DNA of 64,000 nt from Brachynemurus nebulosus. Taxonomy: Eukaryota; Arthropoda; Insecta; Neuroptera; Myrmeleontidae. Positions 11,501-20,622 of this stretch are shown here, in pieces (the stretch's first letter is position 1; each line of letters starts with the position of its first letter). Below the pieces are notes generated by a model. It saw only the letters and a list, made by a program, of their open reading frames with translations. It made no database searches and had not been told where the DNA came from. Both the position numbers and the translations under genes were made by a program. The stretch covers positions 268,001 to 332,000 of the forward strand of contig JAPWDM010000060.1 of assembly GCA_035578155.1 (NCBI GenBank). Direction: 5' to 3'.

Positions 11501-12226
11501 AACAGTTTTTGGGGTAAGTTTGGTCAACGAGAAAACCAACCAAAAACCAGCATTATTCAGGAGCCGAAAGAATTGTACGATTTACTCATCAACCCGAGCA
11601 TTGATGTAAATTATATTCAAGAAGTAAACGAAGACACGATCATAGTTAACTAGGAGCGAAAAGACGAAGCAGCAGATTTATTGTCCACCGTAAATTGCGT
11701 CATCGCTGCATACGTAACAACTCAAGCTCGGCTCAAACTGTATAGCTACTTGGAGAGACTACAGGAAAGAGTCCTGTAATACGATACAGATAGTGTTATT
11801 TACATTCAGAGGGGTGGTGAATATGATCCACCAACGGGCTCTTTCTTGGATGATATGACGGATGAGTTGGAAGATTACGGCGTTGGTAGTTATATCACCG
11901 AGTTTGTTTTTGGCGGCCCCAAGATGTATGGCTATACAGTATATTCAACGAGGGAAGATAAAGTAAAACCACCCACATGCAAAATTGAAGGCATCACAAT
12001 CAATTATAAATCCGGCAAGTTGGCTAATTTTAACACTCTCAAGCAGATGATCCTTGAAAACGCGCCTCCGGTCACCATTACATCGAGAAACATCCGTCGC
12101 ACCGAACAACACGATATTCTCACCAAATCAGAGAGTAAAGTATTCAAACCTCCATTTAATAAACGCCGTCGTATACCTAGTTTTGATTCGGTGCCGTATG
12201 GATTTAAAAAACAAAAAACCGAATAA
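8563..12226 (+). pseudogene. polB: Polinton-type DNA polymerase B, broken
   Basis: The family is a protein-primed replicative polymerase that copies the linear element genome. Visible parts in order are an N-terminal region (8563-9107), a Cys/His-rich zinc-binding region (about 9220-9535), Exo I FDLET (9565-9579), Exo II HNGKVFD (9817-9837), Exo III YCTSDVD (10222-10242), Pol A DVCSLYP (10903-10923), Pol B KLMLNSFWGKFG (11489-11524) and Pol C YDTDS (11780-11794). Breaks are a stop at 8760, frameshifts near 9108-9230 and 9560, a stop at 11263-11265, a frameshift near 11285, and stops at 11651 and 11777 (the last directly before motif C). The longest unbroken piece is 9646-11265. The motifs themselves survive, so decay looks recent relative to insertion. 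Confidence 0.95.
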
Positions 12227-12407
12227 ACTTATGGATTTAATCGTTGTGTTGTGTGTAAATTTTAAAAAGATAGTAACTTCAAAAACTATTTAGTTCTAAG
12301 TGTATTTTAAATCTAAGAACATTATTCGTGATAAAAATGAATATTGCTGTCAAATGATAAAACATTGAACTTGTTATTTACTTTTGTCTAAAAATTTTAT
12401 AATTGTA
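12227..12407. other. Short noncoding gap after polB
   Basis: AT-rich, with no structure recognised. Part may be the 3' untranslated region of the polymerase gene. Confidence 0.4.
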
Positions 12408-12975
12408 CTAGCCGTATGCCCCATGGGATTTCCCATCGACAACATCCTCTTATTAGGTACTCACTTTCTGCTCACTTTTAATGTTTTTCAAAACCTAAAT
12501 CAATATCCACGTTTCTAACTTCAAAAATGACGAACTTCCAATATGAACTTTCATTTTCTGTTTTAACCCCTTAGGGAATAAATTTGCAGAAACGACTGAC
12601 TTTTGTTTATAAATAGAAGCCTGAACGCCAATTTTCATAACTCCTGTGCTTAATATCGTCCTTCTAAATCCAACAGTTTAGGTTGTGCATTGTCTGTCAG
12701 TCAAAGTTAAAGATTCATTAAATAATATATTATTTATTTTACTAGCCATAGTAACATATTTTTATATACCACTGATTTCAAAAATGACGAATTTACGTAC
12801 AAATTTTCATCCCCTATTAAACCCACTTAGGGACGAATTTTCAAAAATCCTTTCTTAGTGCTCACCTACGTTACATAGAGAACTCCTACGCAAAATTTCA
12901 TTTTTCTAAACCCAACGGTTTAGGCTGTGCATTGTCTGTCAGTCAGTCAGTCAGTGTTACAAATTTATTAAGTTG
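12408..12975 (-). mobile_element. Helitron-like nonautonomous repeat, two partial units
   Basis: Reads on the minus strand. The unit at 12408-12722 ends (minus strand) with a GATGGGAAATCCCAT hairpin followed by CTAG at 12408-12411, the layout of a Helitron 3' end. A second, diverged unit covers about 12775-12975 (shared TTTAGGCTGTGCATTGTCTG and TCAAAAATGACGAA). The same sequence occurs in the opposite orientation at 59838-60154, also ending in hairpin plus CTAG. Confidence 0.65.
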
Positions 12976-13203
12976 ATATTTAGATTTAAGTATGTAAGTT
13001 GTAGTTTATTTATAAAAACTTAAAAATTTATTAAGTTATAAATTTGTTAATTTATAAAAGTTAAGAATTTAGACATAAGGACAAAAATAAAAATGGCCAT
13101 TTTTATCAATTGAAATATTTATTAACAAACATTAATAATAATACATCCAAAAATTGTATAAGATTATATATGATCTATAAATAAGTGTTCTGTAATAATT
13201 TAT
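12976..13203. other. Noncoding AT-rich gap
   Basis: Repeated AAATTTATTAAGTT-like words, with no gene seen. Confidence 0.4.
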
Positions 13204-14765
13204 CTACATCCAAATAATATCGTAAATTGGTCGATGCCCACGGTCTTCCATCTGGCCCTGATTCAAATCCAAGACGAGCTGTTGGGTCTGAGGTGCCCTT
13301 TTCAATGTTCTACCAAATCCAACACAGGAGACAATTATCGTCCATGTCATCGCCTTCCATGAAACGCACGCCAGGAATATCATATTGTTCAATGATGTCC
13401 AGCACCTATTTCAACAATTTAGGACGAACATATTGTACAGCTGTTCGTAACCAGATTGTGACAACATCTTTAAGCGAGGCGACAAAGTTTTCGTCTTCCG
13501 TATCAAAGGTATAGTTGAATAATATCTCTAACACTTCTCTAGATGTATTGTGACTAATCCCATATGTTATTTTTCCAAGCCAGAAAAGATTACGCTCTTT
13601 CATGGCTATGCAGTTGATTGTTTCCACATCATGCAGTCTAATGGCTTTGTCCAACATTTCGTTTAGCAATCGATGCCGCATTCGAGTTTCTTCCACTGTT
13701 ATTTGCTGCTATATGGATCCCTCTACTAGTTATGGGAATAATCACTCTTTTTACTGTGTTGAATCTTTTGAATCTGCTCACTGTGGTGAGTCGATTCAAT
13801 GAATTGAATCACTCACTCACTTGACACAATTCGCTCACTCGTTTTTATCAATTAAATCACTCATTCCACTCACTCACTCACAACTGAGTGATACAACTTC
13901 AAATACAAATCAACACAATAAATACACTCATATAGTTAACATGTGAAACACTCACGCCAGTGAACGAGTGTTTGGATACGATTATTATATCCAAATAAAA
14001 CTAACAAATTAAAAAATTAATACAGCATTAAAAATACAGTTGAAAAGACATAACAGTGAAAATTTTGATTGTGAAAATCGACAATAATTTTATGTAGGAA
14101 TATATCCACTCATTGCTGTTTTGAAGAAAAACTAATTTTTGTAAACGTAATAATCTGCCAATAAACTGGTAAATTTTATTTTAAAAATTTGAAAATATTG
14201 TAAAATAAAATACAAATAGTTTTTCTTAGAATTTTTTTAATATCCATACTTATAGCACTTATAGTGTACATAAAATTGGGTATATTTTTTATTTATCTGG
14301 ACTAAGTTTGATTTAAAATTTGTATTATGCATTTAAAAAAACAAATAAAGGATAGTAAAAAAAAATTAAAATATTAGTTCTTATAAAAAGAAATAGTTAT
14401 ACCTTCCATGCAATGGTATTATTAGTAAATACGATATATACACGTTTTGTTACATGTACACAGTTGTAAAAAACAGATGTTTGTGGGAACAAGTCTCTGT
14501 TGCTCTGTCTTTTGTCATAAGTAAACTGAAACAGAGATTGAAAATTGAATAGAATCTTATATGTCATACACTCGTAAGTAAGTCAATGAGTGAGTGTACG
14601 AGTTGAAAGAGTCGATTCAATTCTTTTTGACTGATTCAATTCAGTCAGTCAGTTGGGTGATTCAACTCAGTGAATTGAATCACTCACTCACTAGCCATCT
14701 TTACCCTCTACTGTTCCCATTGCTGTTTCATTAGGAGTGATTGAAGAATGCCACAGTTCAGTGTA
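13204..14765 (-). pseudogene. Unassigned Maverick protein, interrupted by a MITE
   Basis: Coding-like sequence runs from about 14760 to 14713 and resumes at 13718, once the 13728-14703 insertion and one copy of its flanking direct repeat are set aside. The largest open piece is 13406-13696 (segment NEMLDKAIRLHDVETINCIA, then a region likely to be helical). It continues in shifted frames to about 13204, with an in-frame stop close to the insertion point. I do not recognise the family. It lies directly downstream of the integrase on the same strand. Confidence 0.5.
13728..14703. mobile_element. MITE-like insertion of about 1 kb with CACTCACTCAC-rich ends
   Basis: The direct repeat CCCTCTACT flanks it at 13719-13727 and 14704-14712. 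Both ends carry GAATTGAATCACTCACTCAC-type sequence, and AATGAGTGAGTG-type inverted copies are found inside. The 8-9-bp duplication and short G-rich ends suggest the hAT superfamily. No transposase is present. It splits a Maverick coding frame. Confidence 0.65.
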
Positions 14766-15470
14766 TTTATACCAAATCCTTATTAGAAGTCCATGAATTT
14801 TTTGATGACGGAAATCCAAGCCACTTTACATATACTCTATCTTTTGTCTTTTTCAATACTTTTTCTACCAAATGTACGTCTGGATATTTCACTTTTTGTA
14901 GCTCTTCTTGATAAAATCCGCCTTGAATGGGATTGCCATGATAGTCTTCTAATATTTATGTAACTGGATTGGTTATTTGTTGATTTTAGAAAGTTCAGTC
15001 GTCCGTGATGGTAGACATCACGCGGTCGCATTTTAATTGTTCTATGCTTACGCGAATTGTAATCATCAACGAATTTTTCCAACATATCAATCCATCGATA
15101 CGACCCATTGTAGCTAAACATTTTCCACATCTCAATCTTTAGCGTTCTGTTAAATCTCTCCACAACCGATACTTTTTTCGTTGAAAATGTCGAGTAGTCG
15201 TTGATACTGTATTTATTCATTAACGCTTTAAACAGCTGATTAAAAAACTTTACCATCATAGGTCTGTAAATTTCTCGGTACACGACCTTGTTCAAGTATT
15301 GATTCAAATGCAGCCGCCACTTCATTTCCAGTTTTATTTTTAATCGGTACAGCCCATGCCCGTTTGGAAAAAACGTCAATCGCTATTAGCAAATAATTGT
15401 ATTTTTTATTCACAGAAGCATAAGTACCCATTTCAATTTTTTCGTGCGGGTCTATGTAATTCACGTACCA
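14766..15470 (-). pseudogene. Polinton integrase (DDE) with C-terminal chromodomain, broken
   Basis: A retrovirus-type integrase that would insert the element into host DNA. Visible: YLLIAIDVFSKRAWAVP near 15380, the second-Asp region read as TYDGKVFF near 15245, VVERFNRTLK (third acidic residue) near 15150, and at the 3' end a chromodomain-like segment (VYVKWLGFPSSKNSW) ending about 14768. Three frames are used, with shifts near 15250-15380 and 14950-14990. Family members usually have TD at the second catalytic site, where TY is seen here. The zinc-binding N-terminus is missing, since the neighbouring gene ends just upstream. Confidence 0.9.
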
Positions 15471-15478
15471 CCTGTAGT

Positions 15479-15916
15479 TTACTCATTTTTCTTAATACCC
15501 TCAACCGGTTTCAGTAATTCATCAAGACGTTCTTCAATCCTCGATATTCGAAGCTTAAATGCAGAAGTTTCTTGACTTATCGCTGTTTTATGCTGTGTTA
15601 AAAGTTGTGCTGCCAGTGTCAGCTTGTATACAGCATTTTCAATTTGTGTTTTGTTAATTTCGACTGTTTCTGTCAATTCGGAAAATTTCTCTATGACAAA
15701 ACTTTTTAAAAATTTCAGATTCACCACATCTTTATCACCGGTTGGATCCCTTACATTTGTTAATTGTCTATTTCCAATATCATAGTTCCCCATATTTGTC
15801 ATCTTTAAACCAATGGATTTAAGAGCTTCTTTCTTAATACTTTTGTCATGCACACGTCCAAATTTATCGATAGTTATATTTCTGTTACGCGTACGACCAA
15901 ATCTATCCATGTTCAA
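15479..15916 (-). CDS. Unassigned Maverick protein with coiled-coil C-terminus
   Basis: A 145-residue intact frame. The N-terminus has paired FGRTRNRNITIDKFGRVHD motifs. The middle contains an IGNRQLTNVRDPTGDKDVVN segment, and residues about 75-140 look like a long coiled coil (LTETVEINKTQIENAVYKL onwards). A short repetitive head, a fold and a coiled coil recall a virion stalk or fibre-like protein, but that is inference. It overlaps the start of the upstream gene by a few bases, as in compact viral operons. Confidence 0.65.
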   Translation of the reverse strand: MNMDRFGRTRNRNITIDKFGRVHDKSIKKEALKSIGLKMTNMGNYDIGNRQLTNVRDPTGDKDVVNLKFLKSFVIEKFSELTETVEINKTQIENAVYKLTLAAQLLTQHKTAISQETSAFKLRISRIEERLDELLKPVEGIKKNE

Positions 15917-16061
15917 TAAAACCAGCCTCCTTTAACTCCTCTAAGATCGAGATAATTTCGTTGTCGTGCCCCGTGTGTCGCGCTGTTTGTAAAGCCACGA
16001 GTAATCGTAGTCGAGTGACCAGTTCGTTGGGGTTGTCCCAGTATATATGCTCCTTTTTCAT
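15903..16061 (-). CDS. Small Maverick protein (YWDNPNELV motif)
   Basis: About 52 residues starting at MKKEHIYWDNPNELV and ending just after EELKEAGFIE. The frame stays open upstream to 16193, but the internal Met fits the motif best. A helical small protein with this DNPNELVxRLRLLVA-type motif is, as I recall, common next to fibre-like genes in insect Polintons. Function unknown. It ends 14 bases inside the start of the next gene. Confidence 0.6.
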   Translation of the reverse strand: MKKEHIYWDNPNELVTRLRLLVALQTARHTGHDNEIISILEELKEAGFIEHG

Positions 16062-16246
16062 ATTGTTGAATCGCATCAAACCAGTCCCAAATACTGAAGT
16101 GCTAGCCGTACGACTTCGTTGTCTTAGCGAATTTCCAGAATGAAATTCGGCTATTACAGCCACTGTCATGACGCGACTTGAGCCCGGGACCATGGCAGAA
16201 ATTTATTTTGACGTCCTTAGAAACCAACAATAATATTCACTAAAAT

Positions 16247-16254
<8 letters not shown>

Positions 16255-16308
<54 letters not shown>
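16255..16308. repeat. (AT)n microsatellite
   Basis: Pure AT dinucleotide tract, followed by a broken TATATA tail to about 16335. Confidence 0.95.
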
Positions 16309-16312
<4 letters not shown>

Positions 16313-16706
16313 TATATTTATATATATAATTATTTTCACAAAAATTACAAGTTGAAAATAATAATAAAACAATTTCAAGTTTTTATACAAGTTAAAAGTA
16401 TTATAATAATACTTACTTTACCACCGCGCGGTGATCGGGTTAATACGTAGTTGACTCCGGTGAGCTTGGCTTGAACGACTGTTGATTGTCCTAATTTTGT
16501 CTTGACTTATATACAGCTGAACTTCCTGTTACTTTTTGAAATGACATGAGTTGTGTATCCTGTAGGTATATTTAACGGATATTAGTTCATACGTTGGGCT
16601 AGCTTTCTCTTGAAATTTGTATGACATTGGTTACATATCCTATGGGTGCTTTTAATGAAGTAGTTTGAAGTTTAGCTGATGTTTCATTAAGGTGGTTAGT
16701 CCAGAA

Positions 16707-16709
<3 letters not shown>

Positions 16710-16802
<93 letters not shown>
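16710..16802. repeat. (AT)n microsatellite
   Basis: Pure AT tract of about 90 bases. Tyr/Ile-repeat frames across it are artefacts. Confidence 0.95.
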
Positions 16803-16804
<2 letters not shown>

Positions 16805-16947
16805 AATAAACTTTAGTGAATGTCATTCCAGCGAATTTCCAGAATGGAATTTAGCTATTACAGCTACTGTCATGACGCGACTTGACCCCGGGACTATGGC
16901 ACAAATTTGTTTTGAGGTCCCTAGAAACCGAAAATAATATTCACTAG

Positions 16948-16949
<2 letters not shown>

Positions 16950-17005
<56 letters not shown>

Positions 17006-17070
17006 TATATACATATATACATATATACATATATACATATATGTATATATATGTATATATGTATATATAC

Positions 17071-17137
<67 letters not shown>

Positions 17138-17138
17138 G
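16950..17138. repeat. (AT)n tract interrupted by TATACA/TATGTA units
   Basis: An AT tract followed by ACATATATACATAT-type palindromic units and another pure AT tract. Confidence 0.95.
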
Positions 17139-17440
17139 TCTGCTTGATAACCCTCGAACGAAATATCTTACGTTTATAAAATTTGGTGAAAATATTGGAA
17201 GTCCCAAACCGTTGGACGAGTTCGTTAACCAGACGCGTCCGATGCCCGGAACATGGTTTTTTGGCAATTTTCGTGAAAAAAAATTAGTTTTTTGGCAAAA
17301 TTACCCCTTATTCAAAAATTTTTATGAAATATTTTCACACTATTGGGAAGAGGAGAAAAAATCACATAAAAAAGATCTGTAAACTATTATTCTAGGTCAA
17401 CTAGTTTCCAAGAAAAAGTAACTTTTATAAACGGAAATTC
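17139..17440. other. Unassigned stretch after microsatellites
   Basis: A plus-strand frame is open through 17139-17382, with some ordinary composition ([17 protein letters not shown]), but nothing recognised. It may be a remnant of another repeat. Confidence 0.35.
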
Positions 17441-18332
17441 ACTATGTTATGCGGGATGCTGCGACAGGGGTATTATATCTTGGAATCGATCTTGGAATTG
17501 GTACCATTTCACTAATAATATTTCGATATTTATAACTTGAGCTGCCTTCTATTTGTTGATTTGGACTGTGGTTTCACCGATGTGCATTTGTTTGCTTTAA
17601 TATCCGTTTATACTCATTTAAATCTTCGGTGCGATATATACTGCGTTTTGGTACATTCATGAAAATCAACTGATATAAACCGGGTGTTCCTTTATACGTA
17701 ATATCATTAATTATTATATCATCACCGTCTATTTGAAACGGTTGATTTTCAATCATTCATTCGTCATCTTTTCTGTACGGTCCGTATACTGTATCAACGC
17801 CGCTATTTGGTTGAAGATATAGCTGATTCTTGCTATCGGTTCAAACTCTTTTGTAAAATCGTCAGACGTCGTCATCAATTTTCTAGCAACACTTTGTGCC
17901 GAGCCGGGGTGTTTTGGTGTTTCAAATCTCTTCAAATTGTTCTTCTATCGGAGACGATTCAAAAACATCTTCCAGGAGATCTGGTTCGTCCTCTTCCCCC
18001 TCTTCATCCTCCAGCGCTTCCTCTTTTGTCGGTAAATAATAATACTATTGTTTTCTCTTTTTAATTTTAGGTGTAAACGTATCCGCTACTTGTGTCTGTT
18101 CTTCTTTCGTTTCGAGTTTGATAGGTTGATTGTTTTTCTCAATTAATTTTGCGGCTATTTCTTTGAGTGGTGCAGTCACTGGTTCCAACGTAGTTTGTAG
18201 CAACATGTCTGATTCCACCTTCCCAGATCGTAAGGCTTCAAATTTTTTACGTATATTGCTTGCCGTTTTTATAATGCGTTTTTTAACAAACTCCTTCTTC
18301 TTATCCATTTTAACGACAACTGTTTCATACAA
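17440..18332 (-). pseudogene. Conserved Maverick protein with GTPGLYQLI motif, broken
   Basis: The start Met codon is near 18332. An N-terminal Lys-rich region is read to 18045, then an acidic stretch (17990-18040), then frames 17753-17935 and 17574-17756 holding DDIIINDITYKGTPGLYQLI and a following Y..TDLNEYK..L..TNAH pattern. At least two frameshifts or stops separate these parts. The KGTPGL-(W/Y)-xLI and TNA motifs are familiar from uncharacterised proteins of animal Polintons. The role is unknown, possibly virion-associated. It lies downstream of the ATPase on the same strand. Confidence 0.65.
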
Positions 18333-18389
18333 CAGTCTCTTAAGAACTGAATCTTTATCTTAGACAGCTGTTAATTTATGCAATAGCCA

Positions 18390-18555
18390 GACTGAGTTAA
18401 CAGCCTGGTTAAAAGCGGGTACTGCTCTGGTTAATAGCGGTTAAATATCAGTTCAAACCAGTTACTGCTCTGGTTACTAACAGTTAACAGACAGTTTTAA
18501 CCGGTTACTGCTCTGGTTACTAGCGGTCAACAACCAGTTGAAGCCAGTTATCAAT
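18390..18555. repeat. Minisatellite of about 55-60 bp units
   Basis: Three imperfect copies of a unit centred on GTTACTGCTCTGGTTACTA and AACAGACAGTT-like words, between the ATPase stop and the next gene. It also explains the absence of coding there. Confidence 0.75.
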
Positions 18556-18572
18556 GTCGGATGGCCAGTTCA

Positions 18573-19265
18573 TCAGTGTCCTCTCCAAGAGCTATCAAGT
18601 TTGTTTCGATATCTACCGTTATGAATATCGTCCTCCTTACAGATGGTTAAAAATCCATATCTATCACGCCAACACTCTTGACAAAGATTTTTGAACTCTG
18701 TAAAAGACATGTCGGAATTGATGTGGTCATCGTAAATATGTCTAAGATTCAGATCATCTTGTTTGAAGACGGCAGTAAAATTTGTATTGTCCCGTACATT
18801 GTGTCTGGGTGTTGCTGTATACGTTTGTGTTAAGTAAAAGCAGTCATCGTGGTAGTGTCGAGAGTGATACAAATATTCTTCTATTATGGCTTTTTTCTCC
18901 CGTGCAGATACATCATCAAATATTATTAATGAATTTGGTAAAGCATCCATTGGTGGTATGACATTTTCGTTATTGGAGAATGTAAAATAACCGATACCTT
19001 TAACAAGTTTGATAATTTGTTTTAGATATTCATATTTTGGTTGGTGCAGTGATTTGGAATAGATGTATATATTTTCAAACGCCAGGCCGTCGGGATGTTG
19101 GATTAGTGAGATAAGCATTGAAGTTTTCTCACATCCACTTGGTCCACAAATGATTGCTTTAATACTGTCCGGTAGCAATGGACCGTTTTTCTTGTTACCA
19201 TTATCCGATGAAAATTCAAAATTGACTATTGGAAGCGTTTTTCGTTGTTTGATAAATGAAGACAT
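18573..19265 (-). CDS. Viral-type packaging ATPase (A32/FtsK-HerA-like)
   Basis: A 230-residue uninterrupted frame, normal length for the family, which pumps DNA into capsids. The Walker A motif is at residues 41-48, reading GPSGCEKT. Walker B, LIIFDDV, is at 113-119. A C-terminal segment (ECWRDRYGFLTI) is typical of Polinton ATPases. Family members have Gly before the Walker Lys (GxGKT), and here residue 46 is Glu (codon GAG), a one-base change likely to harm ATP binding. The start at 19265 follows a short spacer from the divergent PLA2 gene at 19386, so 19266-19385 probably holds both promoters. A TATAAAAGAG box-like word lies at 19339. Confidence 0.92.
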   Translation of the reverse strand: MSSFIKQRKTLPIVNFEFSSDNGNKKNGPLLPDSIKAIICGPSGCEKTSMLISLIQHPDGLAFENIYIYSKSLHQPKYEYLKQIIKLVKGIGYFTFSNNENVIPPMDALPNSLIIFDDVSAREKKAIIEEYLYHSRHYHDDCFYLTQTYTATPRHNVRDNTNFTAVFKQDDLNLRHIYDDHINSDMSFTEFKNLCQECWRDRYGFLTICKEDDIHNGRYRNKLDSSWRGH

Positions 19266-19385
19266 TTAGCCAACGTTAACCGAATTAGACTATTTCATAT
19301 CCTAAAAAGTTATGTGATATTTTAATCTATTTATAATATCTATAAAAGAGTTAACATATGTTTTCTGTTTCCAGTCCACTTTAAA
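19266..19385. promoter_or_regulatory. Divergent intergenic region between ATPase and PLA2 gene
   Basis: The 120-base gap between two divergent start codons. A TATAAAAGAG sequence about 45 bases upstream of the plus-strand ATG is a plausible TATA box. Inference only. Confidence 0.4.
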
Positions 19386-19712
19386 ATGTCTGTGCGAAAA
19401 CAACGAGCTGTCAGTTGCAAACAGACAAACGACGTGAAAACATTGGGTCGCGGACTAATAAATTCTACAATCAACAAGTTACCATTTGAATTACATATAC
19501 CCGGTTATCAGTACTGTGGACCTGGAACGCAACTTCGTGAACGACTATTACGAGGTGACCCCGGTATCAGCAAATTGGATGCTGCATGTAAAGAACACGA
19601 TATCGTCTATTCTCAGTTCAAAGACATCAACGATCGACATAAAGCCGATTTAGTTTTAGCAAATAAAGCGTGGGAGCGAGTTAAATCATCAGACGCAAGT
19701 TTTGGTGAATAA
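19386..19712 (+). CDS. Phospholipase A2-domain protein (parvovirus VP1u-like)
   Basis: Residues 33-85 hold the PLA2 signature: calcium-loop YCGPGT at 43-48 and catalytic pair HD at 71-72 in CKEHDIVY. A similar PLA2 domain occurs in parvovirus VP1, where it helps virions leave endosomes, and in adintoviruses. The frame stops at 19710-19712 (TAA), but coding-like sequence with a short run of Ala residues continues in the same frame immediately after and then shifts, so this stop is probably a disabling mutation in a longer protein. The catalytic residues themselves are intact. Confidence 0.9.
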   Translation: MSVRKQRAVSCKQTNDVKTLGRGLINSTINKLPFELHIPGYQYCGPGTQLRERLLRGDPGISKLDAACKEHDIVYSQFKDINDRHKADLVLANKAWERVKSSDASFGE

Positions 19713-20190
19713 GCCGCTGCTTGGGCCGTAACGAACGCTATGAAATCAAAAGTAAAATTAGGAATGGGCCATTCGAAAAAGAAAAAGTTATATTTGGTGC
19801 CGGTATTCGCAATATAAGAAATATATTGAAGAAAAACAAACCAAAAACTGTTAAAGATACGATCAACTTAGCTTCGAAAGCTGCCAGGAAAATTTTTCAG
19901 AAGAAGAATAAAAAGCAATTTACATTACCGAGAATTATTCCGATCCCAAGGACTGGTGGAATTTTACCATTTCTAGTTCCACTTTTTGTCGGGCTATCAG
20001 CCGTCGGATCACTTGCAGGTGCGCTGCTGGAATTGCGAAAGCAATAAACACCAAAAAACAGCTAAGAAACAGTTGGATGAAAGCGAGCGCCATAATAAAA
20101 TGAAGCAATCGCTCTTGAAACGAAAAAGTCCGGTGCCGGCCTATATTTAAAACCGTACAGAAAAGGTTTGGGGCTTTACATCGATTCAAA
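19713..20190 (+). pseudogene. Downstream part of the PLA2-domain gene, frameshifted
   Basis: Frame 19721-20047 shows a basic region and a Gly/Pro/Leu-rich segment (PRTGGILPFLVPLFVGLSAV) that could be membrane-active. After a further shift, a GLYLKPYRKGLGLY segment ends at about 20190. Such tails follow the PLA2 or minor virion proteins of Polintons, as far as I recall. At least two shifts are needed, so it is non-functional as read. Confidence 0.6.
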
Positions 20191-20199
20191 AAACCACTT

Positions 20200-20571
20200 A
20201 GCAAGCTACCCCATGACAGACCGTTAACTGATCACGACATCTATCAGTTTGGAAAGGAACATTTACCAAATTTCCGCGGTGTGGAAATCATGAGAGATGA
20301 ATTACCGAAACGACCGTGGCAAAAAGAGTGTGCTGTTGTCAATTTAGATAGTTCATCTGGAAGCGGAAGTCATTGGGTAGCGTACGTGAAAGACGAGGAG
20401 AATGTGGAATACTTCAATAGTTATGGTAATTTACCGCCACCTGTTGAAATTGCAAGATATCTACGCGGAAACACCATTAGATATAATTATAATATTTTTC
20501 AAAAATATGATGATTTTAATTGTAGTCACCTTTGTTTAGAATTTTTATGTAACAAAAATCTATTCATGTAA
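20200..20571 (+). pseudogene. Adenain-like cysteine protease (Ulp1 fold)
   Basis: Matures virion proteins in this virus group. The homologous frame starts at about 20200 (DRPLTDHDIYQFG); an ATG lies at 20290 and GTG at 20281. Counting from 20281, the catalytic His is residue 31 (SGSHWVAY), the acidic position reads Asn 46 (YFNSYG, where relatives have Asp), Gln is 74 and the catalytic Cys is 81 (FNCSHLC). The frame is open to its stop, and the length is close to that expected. Loss of a clear start and the Asp-to-Asn change suggest decay, although Asn can serve in some cysteine proteases. Confidence 0.85.
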
Positions 20572-20622
20572 ATAAATATTGTTGTAGAGTACTACTTTTG
20601 TTTCATTTATGTATTAAACACC

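Larger units (their letters stand above)
16140..16955. repeat. Direct duplication of about 120 bp flanking AT microsatellites
   Basis: 16127-16260 and 16830-16955 are about 90 percent alike by eye (shared CTGTCATGACGCGACTTGA, CCCGGGAC and ATAATATTCACTA). Each copy runs into an (AT)n tract. The sequence between (16320-16700) itself holds two related pieces (ATGACATGAGTTGTGTATCC and a near copy at 16620). This looks like microsatellite-driven segmental duplication within the Maverick. Confidence 0.8.
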
